Assembly (NCBI RefSeq): GCF_921293095.1
Contig: NC_060251.1
Location: 39,785,644 to 39,849,643 of the forward strand
Reading direction: 5' to 3'
Source: Ischnura elegans
Lineage: Eukaryota > Arthropoda > Insecta > Odonata > Coenagrionidae
DNA length: 64,000 nt
In this document: piece after piece, positions 9,110 to 21,672 of the stretch
How the letters are laid out: each line of letters begins with the position of its first letter
How positions within the stretch are numbered: the first letter of the stretch is position 1
Made by a program: the position numbers and the translations under genes
The notes under the pieces: model-generated
The model's input: only the letters and a program-made list of their open reading frames with translations
What the model was told of the DNA's origin: nothing
Databases searched by the model: none

Positions 9110-12100
9110 GATTATGTGCTTGAAAATTGGGAGTAAAGCAAATTTATCCATTGAAATTGTTGCCGAAACCGTTGAAATGGGAGTTTTAAAAAAACTTATC
9201 GCCATTTCTTAGCGAATGAAACTGCAGGCGGACTAGCTAGATGTATTCCATTGAATATTTGCGCGATAAAAATGGCGTATCAGCGATATTACTATTTCCC
9301 GTCATTTGTAAAATTATAAAGAATATATATATGTAGTTATGAATGATGTGGATACTTTTATGATACTGATTACATATTTGCTAAATTTATTCATCCATTT
9401 CCTGCATGGCAATGTGAGAAGATCGTAAAAACTAGAGCCGTGCAAAAATTATATTAAAAAAACGCTTCAATCGCGGTTGTGTGCTATTCATATTCGGCTC
9501 ATCATTCGTCAATTTGAATCCACATTCTACTGATTAATAAGCTTGGAGCATTATGTGCACCCTGCAAATAGCCGTCAGAAATCTTTTGAGTATTTTACTT
9601 CATGATTGAGCAAAAGTTAAGGAGACATTTTCTTTCCTACTCCTGTTGTGGAAAACGAAATTGATTCGCCCATATCATCTGCAAAAATGTACCAGACGGT
9701 GTCACGGGCACTTGTACCCAGACTAAAAACCATTAAAAGTTCATTCTTACCCGGCATGCATTTGGCTTAGTACCCGAACCTATTCATCAACAACTCTTGT
9801 ACAGCCCATGCTCTCCAGTTCTTTCTCGCTTACATTCATTCTCAGCCGTCTCCCATGGCAGTAAAATTTATTGATATATTAGGGTCGGGAAGAGCCATGC
9901 GGTCCGGGAAAAAAAATAATGAAAACCAACCCCCTTCATCCTGAGAGTTGCGCAAGGTCAGTTGCGAGAATTTTCGCAGTGCGAAGCACTCTGGGGGTTG
10001 GGGAATGGTTTTGTTAGGGGGAGAGGGGTGGTGGTCGCAGCTGCAATCGCAGAAAAAAGCGGTTGATGGAATGAGAATGAAATGGTCCTTTTCTTTTGGG
10101 GGTTTGAATGAAAAGGGTTTCCTGCGAAAAAAAACCATTTGGGGAAATTGAGGGTGATGAAGCGTTACCACCCTCAATCAGGCTTTTTCCTTTTTGTAGT
10201 TCAGTGATGTACGAAGTGGTCGACGTCTGTCAATTAAAGTTGAATTTTATTCGGAGTTACTATCTCACATTGCGTGTTAATTCTTCTTCTATCGATCCCT
10301 TGCACCGTTTTGCTTATGTTCAGCTTGAGATCATGCCACTTATTATCCTTTGGATCGCGGTGGTGTTTTTTGCAAAGATTTACGATCACAACAGTTGATG
10401 TGGACGTGGACGCTTGAACTCCAGGTTAGATGCATAAAGAGGACCTAAAGTAAGCAAAGAAGGAGTAAAAAATCATAGTAAGTAGGTAGGTAAGAGAGAG
10501 TAAGTAGGTGATCTTCATGGTGAAATCATCACAATGTATATTAGAATTGGTTGTTTGTTATTTTTGCTCATGATGATATTTTTTATTCTCCAAAATCTTG
10601 TCCGTATTATTTAGATGCGAATGCGTACATAACCATATATTGTTAAAAATGGTTAATAACATGTGGCGTCAAATATGTTTGAATGAATTTCTCTGAATGC
10701 ATTAAATCAAAATTACAATAGTTTTTTTCAAGAGAGAATGAGAATTTCTGCTCTTGTTATTTTTAAGAGGGGGTGTCCTAAATATTCTCAATTGTCTTTG
10801 TTATGTTATGAAGATTTAGTCGTTGTCGCATAAATATTGAGAATCTTTATGTATGCGAACGATTCATCTGCTCTTTCCAGGTATAATATAGGTAAATCAT
10901 TAGCCATTCTAATTGAATTTTAAGAATAATTAGTTGCACATTCTCTAAATGAGGGAAAAAAAGGATTAGGAAATAGTTTCGCAGAATTCATTTTCACATT
11001 CCCTCATATGTAATTTAGATAATTCTGCCTTCATAAAATGTTATGTAGGAGGCAATGTAAAAATGGACTAATAGTCTCAGTGGCTACATATATTTTACAT
11101 TGCATTCACAATTACTGATTTTACCTGCATAAATGAGAAATCTGTGGGATTTATTCATGGAGTCATATTAGTATATGAATAGGAAGCAATTAATTCTCTA
11201 CATAAAAATAAAAATTATTGCTTGAATTCCTTTTCTTTGTAATGGCTCTCCTTTCATAGTTTTAAACTGTCGTGGAATTTTAAATTGTTCGATATTATTT
11301 CATATGCACATTAAAATTAATGACTTATTAAGTGTGAATAGCTCCCTATTACCTTCATTATGCATCTCTTTCATGTGTACGTCGCAATCAACTAATTGGA
11401 GCATAAATTTTATGGAGAAAAAAGGAATTACATAATTAATGAGACGCAACTATCGGACTAATTATCAGAGATTTACATTATCCTCCACCACGCTTTAATT
11501 AAGTCTACACTTTTGGTGGGGGGAGAAGTTTTGGAAGGCAGTTTATTAATTTATTATTACATGGTAAATTATGAATTTTTAGTATTCTCAGAATTATTTT
11601 CAACAGTGGTGTGCGTATGCTTAATCGGCAAAGCAGTATGGACATCCAACGAAAGTATTAGTAAGAAAGTAGTACTGCGACCAGCAGGTTAAAATTATAT
11701 CATCATATTATATCATCATATCATCATCATATTTGCTCTCTACTCGTGGTAATGGTGAAAAAATGGGAAAAATGAATTACATAGCGTGGACCGAGAAGTG
11801 TTCTTCATCGGTATAGCCATTGGATAAAGTTACCCTATTTAGATTTGATGTCTAGAAATAGTATACGTGCAGAGTTGGTATTGAAATATTGATTTTATAA
11901 TTAATAATAAGTATAAAATGAACTTAGGCCCTTTATTTTGAATATATAACCGTATTTTCTGATGTTACATAGCTATTCTATGCTATACGACGATAATTCG
12001 GAATGATTGCTATAAACTAGCGATTAACTGTTAAAAATAATATTCAGTTGTCTCAGCAATGTAAATCCCTGTCATAACCTCGAAAGACATTCACAAACCC

Positions 12101-13051
12101 GGACGTCATTGTGAAAGGCAATGTGAACGAAATTACCATTAAATTGCACATCATAAGTTCTTAAAAATATTTCGTGCTGTGGAATTTGTCTTGATTTTCT
12201 CGTTTCAATCTCAAATTAAATCTTTTCCCCTCTTCCACTTCGTAAGATTTTCATTTTTTAATCTTTTCATTTTGTTGAAAACTGCTCGGATAAAGGGATT
12301 CTTTTTTGCTTCACGGTACGTCCCTAGGAATATGCGGAGGAATACCTTTTCTGTTACTCTGCGTTCCTCATTTTGCTAGGGTTTAATAATCTCATTACCC
12401 TAAGTTCTCGGAAGGCTAGCAGAACGTAAGGAAATCTCGTGGCAAATTTACGTGAAAATGGGAAGCCGTACGTGCCCTCGGAATGCTTTTCGTTGCAAAT
12501 GCAGTTAAGCTTCAAGCTTTTAAGGGCCTGTATGATGCGTCTAAATACCGAAAAGTGCAGGACTTGCATGTACTTGTTCCATATGCTTTCTTATTGCACT
12601 GAGAAAACGAAATCCCTCTTCACACAGATTTCACGGCCCAACATTAATTCTCTGAGTAAGAATGTGCATCGCAATTTTCGCAGAACATGAGTAGTAAGAA
12701 CAGCATCCTATTAGGAGAGCTTACTTTCTCGTGGAGACCTCAAGACAACCGGGACTTTACGATGTTCAATTTGAAAGCTTTCAGGAAAATGGGGATACAC
12801 ATGCCGAATAGCTGGAATGGAAAAATACTAATTTCGGCGAGCTAAAGGATTTGTTTTAAGAGTCAACCGTTATTTCGCCTTTCAATTGACGGTTCAATTG
12901 CTGCATTCGCGAAAATGTAAACTAGTTATGTTTGTGTCAGTATTTGGTTAAGACTACGATTTTTATAATATGCGAACACTGATATAGCGAAAGCACCTAA
13001 GTTACATCGAAAATCAACGCGTGATATTGAAAACACGTTTTCAAAAATTCA
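9110..13051. other. No recognisable gene; AT-rich DNA with an (ATC)n-type tract
   Basis: This is a mostly featureless 3.9-kb stretch. Overlapping frames of 111 codons (minus, 9842-10177) and 67-96 codons (plus) near 10 kb lie in purine-rich DNA and match nothing I know. A short GTAAGTAG-rich tract occurs near 10470-10510. An imperfect ATCATC/ATTATC microsatellite lies at about 11697-11731. No transposon ends were paired. Confidence 0.5.
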
Positions 13052-13059
13052 TGTATAGT

Positions 13060-13319
13060 CAGGGATGCCGACTTACAAAAAATATTGGGGGGGCCCAAAC
13101 CGGGGAATTTGCACCGGGAAATTTTATAAGTGGTGAGTTTTAATTTTTTATGCATTTTAGAGGAGTCATATGATCAACATTAGAACCCTAATAACTCGAA
13201 TCTCGATATCTAGGCACTCCGGGGAAAATCGAAAAGCCTAGCACATTTTTTCCTTACACCCATAATGACTTTTCTAGGGGGCTCGGGCCCCCTCAGGCCC
13301 CATGGAGTCGGCGCCACTG
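13060..13319. mobile_element. hAT-type MITE with exact 8-bp target duplication
   Basis: TGTATAGT occurs directly at 13052-13059 and 13320-13327. Between them the ends are inverted: CAGGGATGCCGACT at the left, and CAGTGGCGCCGACT read on the opposite strand from the right end. Both terminal CAG and the 8-bp duplication are hAT hallmarks. The 260-bp interior has no coding potential and contains G- and C-runs next to the ends (GGGGGGGCCC, CTCGGGCCCCC). It is non-autonomous. The exact duplication suggests a fairly recent insertion or a conserved site. Confidence 0.9.
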
Positions 13320-13327
13320 TGTATAGT

Positions 13328-16090
13328 GAGAAATAATCTGCTCTGAAATTATTAAATATCATTCTTTACACATTGATAGCGCCGTGACAAATATATCGCA
13401 GCACAATTATTTACTTCGGATTCCAGGATTGAGCAAAGGCCTAGAAACCAATATTTTGGACCTAGATTCATTCACGTATGATTACTCACCCATGAAAAGT
13501 TTGCTCAGCTAAACCAACATGTTTCATATTCGGTCGGCGGATCGCGTATTTTAGTCATTCACTTTTGTATGTCCTACCACCGGATTTTGTGGCGTCGATG
13601 TAGGCCGATAAAGCTTCGTCTGTTTGCTTGGTAACCAGATTGTTTACTTACCGGAGAGGTGTGCGTTAAAGATTTTTTTGCATCGATCAAAAGGTATAGA
13701 TTTCAAGCTGTCAATGTGTGCTGAGGATAGATGTTTGTTAGTAATTATCTTCAACCCCTTGCGCTGAAATCATGAGTCTTAACTCGCCATGAACTTCCTC
13801 TGCTAAATCGTGCAGTGACGAGTATAGCTTGTCATCAGATTTTCATAATATTAGCTGTATTAGGGGAAAAAGATACATATTTTGAACTTTTAATGTTGTT
13901 AAAACATCAAAAACTAATTTTTTAGTAATGGTAATTATTTCATAATTTTATCTTAAAAATTGTTATTAATTAATTATAACTATGATCAGAAATAAAACAT
14001 CTCCTCACATAAACAAAAAAGTGAAAAAGAATACAATATAATATTATAATTATATAATAATAAATAAAGATTAGTATTTGCTTTCATTCCGTGGTGCGAA
14101 CCTGTCTCGACCTTTCCAAGCAAAACGAGGGTCTTGACGTGTTCACTATCTCTATGACACACCTAGTTCAATACCCGATTTCGGGTTAAATTAATGAATA
14201 TGACTGAAATCACCGTGGTCCAGTTTATTTTTATCTTTTTGAAGATATCTAAATCATCTTCTCAAGAAAAAAATCTTAAAACAGAATAATTTCAATATAA
14301 TGCCTGTGTTATGACTTTTCATCGAAGGCTTCGTCTTTTTTTTATAAGTTCATTAAATTTGCGTTTATATTTTTGGCATGATGTACAACAGTGGATACCA
14401 CATGTCTAACATATGTGTGATTAAGTTTTTGAACTCTCGTGTGTTCTTTACTTGATTCTTTTCCCTATCTCTACATGTATTTTTTTCTTCATCTTCTTTT
14501 TTCAAATTTAATGAAAAGGAAAATAATGGGAGGAAATAAAGAACACACAATAAATGTCTGAGTACTCACTATTCCGCTTCCTAATTATAAACGTAGTGGC
14601 TACTTCATTGAACCGCTAGGCGTTCATTCGCAACACTCCACTCAAATGCTCTCTGGGAAGTATATTCAAGGCACTAGCGGCTATAAATTTCCTTTTTCAA
14701 CATTCAGGATGTGAAAAATATTCTAGACTCAAGCGGTAGAATGGAAGCGGTTTTAAAAATGGATTGTGGAAATTTGGAGGTGTAATTTCGTACCAACGAG
14801 GACATATATAGCCCAGATGAAACACGATGTGCAGGAAACGGTGCAAGAAATTGCGCGTAGGCATTAATTTGTAAATATAATTCTATGGTTTTGTCCTAAA
14901 AAGACTGTCTGAAATGTCAAAATAGCTAACTTTTCAGGAGAGTAGTCAAAGTTATGAAGAAAACTATTATTTTAAACTGAAGCCAAAATAGTTATCTTCT
15001 GGGAATTTTCAGAAAATTTCAGTTTTCAATAATTTTTTGTAGCAATGGCCCTAAAAGTGCTATAATTTATTAATATGTTATTTTTATGTATTTATCAATG
15101 GAGCCGGCGTTGCTATGATTGCGTTATTATGTAAATAATAACGCAGGCTATGTCTCGGAATTGCACCTGATAGGGTGGTGATCAATCAACGGAGATATTC
15201 ATGACCAATTGCATAAATGCTTCGTGGAAATCGCTCCACATATGTTGTATAGTAGTCTACATGAAAAAACTGCTGTTAAAATGGTGATATTCATTTAAAA
15301 TTTAGTCAGGCGCAATATTGAAATTGCTCAATTCAGGCGCAAAGTGCCCGCCAGGCACAGATGTGAAAAAAATCATTAACTCTTAGCACGGCTCACTGGT
15401 AAACCTTTAAAGCTTAAAGCAGCATTATTAGTGTGGTCGAACACTTACATGATCTTTCGTTCTATGCATAGGGCCTCTACGTGGCGTAATATGGCCTCGG
15501 ACCGATCCAACAAGGTGCGATTTAACGGGCTCTTTAGCATATTAAATATTAATATATGTTAAGTATTTTAGAATGTGAATTCTATAAAATCAGTGTTTTT
15601 AATTTTGATAACTTATTCAGTTAACAAAACTTTCTTTTGCTTTATTTTACCATTATTTTGCTTAATGATGCTAAATAATCCGTCACTGATCTGTCGGCAT
15701 AAATGCGAAAGCATAATGCTGCATATACCGCACCAAAACAAACAGCTACAGTGTAAAGTATTAAGAGTCTATGCCGCCTATTGGCGCGGAGAAATGAAAA
15801 AATAACATTCGCACTTAGCCTGTCAAATCCATTGCGCACGACGGCAGGTTAAATCATAGCTGTTTAACGAATGTGTCGTCGTCCTGTGATATCTGTACTG
15901 CGAAGGGCTTAATTTTTACGAGGTTTAATATTTTGGATTTTCACGCCACAGAATTGCCAACGCGTAGAGATGATAGTTTTGTTTGCTATCTTTGTAAAAA
16001 AAATATTCTTGCCACAGGATTTTCTAATTTAATTTAAGTAGTACAGCATCAGTAAACGCAAAAAATATATGGAAACACCCTTTTCGAAGA
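13328..16090. other. No recognisable gene; AT-rich DNA
   Basis: I found no assignable coding region. A 9-bp hairpin GCGTTATTA / TAATAACGC lies around 15121-15144. AT-only stretches occur near 14040-14065. The 61- to 76-codon frames here look accidental. Confidence 0.5.
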
Positions 16091-16264
16091 TCAAATGAGC
16101 AAAATAATTTTCGGGAAAATAAAGGTTACGATTTGGCATTTTCAATTTCGAGCACGTATTAGCGGCGAGAGAGCGTGGGATGGATCGAAAAAGAGACTTC
16201 TAACAGCATCAAAAGCGCAATGGACCCAATCTCTGCATTAACCTTCGCTACCAATTAGGTCAAT

Positions 16265-16668
16265 TTGGAGTTAGTGAATGCGCTCTGCGGTTATATCTGC
16301 GGCGTACTCGGTCTGAAGACAATATACCCATTTGTAGACCCAGAAGTGCGTGTCTATGCAAATTTCCCGAACGTTAAAGTTTTATCTAAGGAGTTGAAGG
16401 AATTAAAACGTTGTGGTTTCCACAAAATGATGGAGAAAGGACTTAAAATGGACTACCAATAGTCTTACACCAATTGAAGTAACTATTCGTGGACTGTGAC
16501 ATTCCTTTCCGGAATGATAATTCAGGAGCCAGACAAAGAATTGCCAGCCTGATATCCGACTACATCAGTCAATCAGGGTCGTCTATCAAAAACCAATCAA
16601 ACCTTGCGAAAAAGGCCATGTACTCCTTGAAAAAAATCTATGTCGCAAAAGAACGTGTTAAAATTTAA
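16265..16668 (+). pseudogene. Coding-like remnant of unknown family
   Basis: A plus-strand frame at 16265-16462 ends ...LKELKRCGFHKMMEKGLK (and a few more residues). A second frame, 16483-16668, in a different phase, reads FVDCDIPFRNDNSGARQRIA and ends KKAMYSLKKIYVAKERVKI before a stop. The same frame as the first also reads sensibly upstream of a TAG (IEKETSNSIKSAMDPISALT). Amino-acid usage is balanced, unlike the Phe/Ile-rich chance frames around it. I do not recognise the family. It could be a frameshifted transposon protein, a decayed gene, or coincidence. Confidence 0.3.
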
Positions 16669-16689
16669 TTATTTTTATATAATGTGAAA

Positions 16690-17469
16690 ACAGCAGAGTT
16701 TTATTTCCTTCATCTCCTACCATATGGGATTTCTACCAAGTCACACCCGCTACAATTACTTGTAAACATTTTACACACCCACAGATGAAAGCGTTTCTTG
16801 ATTTCGATATCATTTTGCGTTATGTCAAGCTAACTTTAATATGTTAGCTAAGCAAACCGTTATTTTGAGCTTGAACATAATAATATTGGTGTCATTCAGC
16901 AATGTATTTAAGGTTTTCCTCACGGCTAATTTGTAAAATTTATCAGTATTTTTATCGTTGGACATTCTGCATATTAAAAAATATCTTGGAGTGTAGGTCT
17001 TGAAAAAATCAAATGATGAATGAATGGAATATAATTAATGTATATTATGAAAGTATAAAAAAAAAACATCGGCAACAATTGCATTTCAATTTTTTAAAGA
17101 CCTACTCTCCAAATTTCGTCCAATGTTAAATATAAGGATGCCAGGAAAAAGAAAAAACTCATTTTATTGTAGATACTACAATCGGAGAAACGAATTAATT
17201 CCTTTCATATACTTTTTCAGTGCTACTTTAAACATATTTTGCTCACAGGCAGTGGAATGGTTAGCGAACTTTAAAATGCTTTGATCTAACCTACAATCTA
17301 TTCAATGAAATCGAAACATCATGCAACTACAATAACTACGCTTACTTCACCTTTAGGCAAAAAATTTAAATATCTCCATGTGAAATTATAATTAATTGTG
17401 TAGGTAAATGACAATGAATTTTAGTATTATTATTTTAATAGTATTGTACCGATTAAATTATGTTTCAAT
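16690..17469. other. No recognisable gene; AT-rich DNA
   Basis: The sequence is AT-rich with an A-run near 17055. I see no terminal repeats, RNA genes or plausible exons. Confidence 0.5.
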
Positions 17470-17593
17470 GGAATACCAAAGAAGTAATCTGGGAGTCTTC
17501 CTTTCCTTCCAGCACTACCTTCTTCAATTCATTGTAAGGCCTACACTTTTTCAATTTATCTAATAATCATATTCTCTTCCTTCCCCTCCCTCG

Positions 17594-17960
17594 TTAACCT
17601 AACATTCTATCCTTTAACACCGTTTTCAACATCCCCTCCCCGCTAAGTACTCGCTCCATCCAAACCTTCTGTCTCCTCCGTATCTCATCTAAAAGTTGCT
17701 TCTCCTCATCCACCATGTCCAGCACTTCGTCGTTTCTCCTCCTCTCTGCCCATTTCAACTTCTCCATTCTTCTCCATACCCACATCTCGAATGCCTCCAA
17801 TCTTCTCACGTCCTCCTTCCTTAGTGTCCACGTTTTTGCACCGTAGAGAGATACACTCCAGATGAAACTCTTCACTAACCTTTTCTTTAAACTCTTACAC
17901 AACGATCCTCTCAGAAGCTCTCTGCTGTTCGTGAACGCCTCCTTTGCCAATGCAAGTATA
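17594..17960 (-). pseudogene. 5'-truncated LINE ORF2 C-terminus (reverse transcriptase tail)
   Basis: Read on the minus strand, the frame gives LAKEAFTNSRELLRGSL, KKRLVKSFIWSVSLYGAKTW, LRKEDVRRLEAFEMWVWRRM and IRRRQKVWMERVLSGEGM. This is the stereotyped post-palm tail of insect non-LTR retrotransposon reverse transcriptases ('endonuclease-reverse transcriptase' proteins). A stop follows at 17594. Beyond it the same frame continues as a recognisable RGRGRKRI and LLDKLKK remnant to about 17470, so the true C-terminus has acquired stops. The catalytic YADD region is absent, as expected for a 5'-truncated copy. The first dozen residues of the open frame upstream of LAKEAF are flanking DNA. Confidence 0.88.
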
Positions 17961-18129
17961 TATTGCGCAAATATGTGGTTAAATAAGTACATCGTTAAGC
18001 TATTTATTGCTCACATACATTGGCATTATTTTTCTGGATATATTTATAAAGCATTATTTACCCGAAGCATTGAAATACTACGCCTAAAATCTCCATTATG
18101 GCTGAATCCATTTTATCACCGAGTCCAGT

Positions 18130-18440
18130 CACGTTGAAATAGACGCGCTTGGTCGAGATAGACACAGCCAAGCTTTGCTTGAAGGACTTTGCTGTCTCCC
18201 GGGATAGCGTGTTTCATGCGGCGTCGTAGATATTTCTCTCACGTACTCGCGCTTGCGTTTACTGCTGTAGCCACATAATCAAAGCGAAGAGCCCTTCGCC
18301 GCGCTGGCGGTGCTCCTGAAAGAGAAAAACCGGGTCAAGTACTTCACTGTCTTCTGTGTGAAACTCGAGTTTACACTTCGTTTCGGCGGGAGTAGGGCCA
18401 GTCAATAGCATGAAAGTAACCTTGGCATGAACTCCTGTAT
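18130..18440. other. GC-richer patch without recognised gene
   Basis: About 300 bases with noticeably more G+C and CpG than the flanks (for example CGCCGCGCTGGCGG and TTTCGGCGGGAG). No reading frame of interest spans it. It could be a promoter or untranslated first exon, but I see neither a TATA box nor a convincing splice donor. Confidence 0.3.
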
Positions 18441-18891
18441 ATTTTCGTGTCTACTGTGAGAAGATCTCGGTTATTTATAACAGACGGTTATTACCCAGGT
18501 TAGTTACACCCGTGATAACGTCTAATTCACGACACCCGAGTATTTATGAGATATACGACAGTTAAAAATTATTGGTCTTGCTCTAGAGCAGGGAGAATAG
18601 AGGCCAAAGCTAAATCACAAAAGGGTTGCATAAATTGGCTTAACATATTGGCTTTACATAAATCTTATAATATTTTTGGCTATATTTATATTTAATTATT
18701 TCAGATTTAAACTACCTCTTTCCTTTAAAGCATGCCTGTACAGTGTCTTGAAAGTTCTTTTTTGTGCTTGCGTAAAAAGGCGTAGAAATATTTACCGCTA
18801 TTTTTTTAAAATACGTTTTCTTTCGTTTAATTTAATTCCCATTTATCTACATAAACCAGTTTACGACTCCGGAACAGGTGAAGGTCGGCTC

Positions 18892-18934
18892 TTTTCAAAT
18901 CGTCTAAACTATTCAAGTTTAGACGATTTGAAAA
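18892..18934. repeat. Perfect 19-bp hairpin
   Basis: TTTTCAAATCGTCTAAACT (18892-18910) is followed after five bases (ATTCA) by its exact reverse complement (18916-18934). It is not flanked by a T-run, and nothing ties it to a gene. It may be a small fold-back or a chance-preserved palindrome. Confidence 0.9.
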
Positions 18935-21574
18935 TTAAATCATTTAGGGTTGTTGGAAAGTCAGTGCAGCCTATTTTTGATTCTCAATATTGTGATTATA
19001 TGCTCAGTCATAGATGCTTTTCTTGTACACTTATATCTAACGTAATGCTCTTGAGCCACTGAGTGGCTGTTCTTTTTTGTACTTTTTATATATTTCCTCT
19101 CTTAGCTTGCATTTAGGCCCATATTGGCAATCAATTTGGAATATTTACCCGTCCTCTTTCTTCTCGCCTTCATCTGCCGTATTATTTGATGAAGAAGGGG
19201 TTCTTTTCATTCCGTATATTTTGAAAACCGGGTGTTTTTCCCGTAATTTGCCGTATGAAATTGAAATGTTTCGTATGCTTTACCATACAAAATGAAATGC
19301 TTGAGTGCTATTGGCCTTTTCTAATAATCTATTTTACGTGTATCATACGGCGGATTCGAGAAGTTTATCAATATTTTCACCTTTGGAGGAACTACTGTTG
19401 GAGAGACGAATTTTCACCCTTAAAAACTTTCCACCCTTTATTGAAATGCTTGAATATAGTCGATTTAAAGCGGTACTGAGAGTGGTTTCTAACAGTTCTC
19501 TTGCTGTGGAAATGAATTATGTTTAATTTGGAGGCAAGGAGTTCTTTATAGCTATGTGCGATCATACAGTGAATGTAATAAATCTACTTCGCAGTTTATT
19601 ATTTCCAGTAAGTTCCAGGAATCAGATCTTAAATGGAATCAAATTTTCAGTGCGATCAAATGCAGAGAAATAAAAATTATTGTATCGTTCGTTGAAGATG
19701 AATTTCGGATCATGTCCCATATCTTGGTAAATAAGGGTTTTATAGGGATTTGTTTGGCGATAACGCGGTGCAGCCTGAATTCCTAGCACAAGTTTTACCG
19801 CTAACCTAACCAACGTAGCTGGTTAGACCTCGGCGCCCTGCTCAGCGCATAAATTTCATACTCTTAACCACGTGCATCGCTTAGGGTGAAGAGCATTTGT
19901 TCGTGATTTATATCTGTAATTCCTAAGCCCTTAAATTACTTTGGTATCTTTTTATTTTCAGCTACAAAATAGAGTTTAGGTTTTCTTCATTCCAACTTCC
20001 TTCAAGAGCTCAACTTCCTCGATGCTGAGAATCCGACCTCGTTTTTGTGTAAGTGTGGTAGAAATGACAACAATGCGTTGCCTTTCCTAATTTTCTTATT
20101 TTTGTCTACAAGATAAAAAGGTTTTTAATAGTCGTCCTCAAAATGAATGATTTGTTTAGCCAATTAAACAACACGTTGCTTTGGATACTTTTTATTCCCA
20201 GAGGAATGTGACAAACTCTTTGTATAGGTGTGAATCTAATAACTGATCCTCAAACTTGAGAGTGAATATTCGCTATTATTTGGTCAGATCTCACTCTGAA
20301 AACACCAATGGAACACATTTAATAGTAATTACGTTTTGCTTTGATGTATCAGGAATTTTTCACCAATTTTGACAAGTATTCATGTTCCTACGCCAAAAAG
20401 GTGTTATGAGACACGCATACCAGACTTTTATTCTGGCTAATTGGTGTTCAATTGACATTAGGTTGTGTTATTTGTATTCCTATACTTCTTGGGCTCAATT
20501 AAGTCTTTTGCTAGGGATTTCATAAGGTCGTTGAGTAAAGTTTAGAATAAGTAAAAACGTCCAATATATATCTATTGTTCGTTTTATAGGTGGATTGTGG
20601 GTTGAAATTAAATATACCTTAAACCGCTGCCGTATTGCAATATGTAGACGATTTTTATGCGTTTTTTTTTGGCGTACCGATGTCGTGGCAGATGAGTAAT
20701 GAAATTACATAGGGAACATAATTGGCATTATTTTTTGAATTTTGGTACTCTACTGTGATGCGTATAAAGAAAATAGAGAAAATATTCTTGAATCGGATGT
20801 TATGTAGGATAATGCCAGCGTATACAATCGTCCAAATTGAATCGACAAACTAGCAAGGATTTTAAGAATTCCTTGATCCAGTGCAATTCTGGCTCTGTGT
20901 TTCTCAGCACCTCCTCTAATACTTTATCATTCATTAAGCCTCATTAACCATGCCAGTGAATAAAGGTTGGAAGTAAGCTTCACTTAGATTTGTAAACTGG
21001 CAAATTTGCTGGTTTTAATCTCTTTCTGCCGTAGAAACTGTGCATTTGGAATATAGTCCATTATTTGAGTCAAATATTTTAATAGTTATCATCAGTAAAA
21101 GCTAAAAAAAAACACCAGCTAATAGTTTATGAAGTGGGTTGGTGATTCAGATTTGCAAAATGTGGGTGCAATTTTTTTTTTCTGGAAGATCAAGGATTAT
21201 AATTCTACAGGCTAACTTGTGATTGATTTTTAACGGGTAGGATCTTATTAATTGTACCTTATGAGTGTTATTTTTTTTATTTTCCGATGTGAAATGTTTT
21301 AACACAGTAAACCTGAAGCTATTAATAGTTTTCTTTTGGTAGTTTATTTACTTTTATTAATAAAATGAATGTGGCGGAGTTTCCGACGGTTTTCTTCCAT
21401 TAATTGTTATCTTTCAACTAGCCCAAATTCGAGAATTGATATCTTTAAGAAAGGCACGGAGAATATCTTACATTAGAACCAAACTAAATTTCCAGGTCCG
21501 ACACAAACGAGAGATGTTTTCCAAATGAATGGCTATGGGAATCCGTTTTTATCCCGCACGATTAAAGGTTTAAA
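18935..21574. other. No recognisable gene; AT-rich DNA
   Basis: Several 60-76-codon frames overlap on both strands between 19.0 and 19.8 kb. They are dominated by Phe, Ile, Ser and Tyr and fit no family. A CTAACCTAACC phrase at 19801 is too short to be a telomeric array. No repeats were paired. Confidence 0.5.
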
Positions 21575-21672
21575 TAAAAATAATAATATAATAGCATATC
21601 ATATAGCATAATATAATTACATAACATATAATAGAATAGGATATTATAATAATATAATAGCATATAATAGCT
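21575..21672. repeat. AT-rich simple repeat (imperfect ATAATATAGC-type)
   Basis: About 100 bases are built of variants of AATATAATAGCATATAATAG and ATAACATATAATAG. This is low-complexity sequence that causes the Ile/Tyr-rich minus-strand frame over it. Confidence 0.8.

Noticed and set aside
13060..13319. The 13.06-kb and 3.86-kb 260-bp elements as one family
   Set aside because: Equal length is suggestive, but the termini differ and interiors do not align convincingly by eye; kept separate.
19795..19815. Telomeric TTAGG-type repeat (CTAACCTAACC)
   Set aside because: Only two units; no array.
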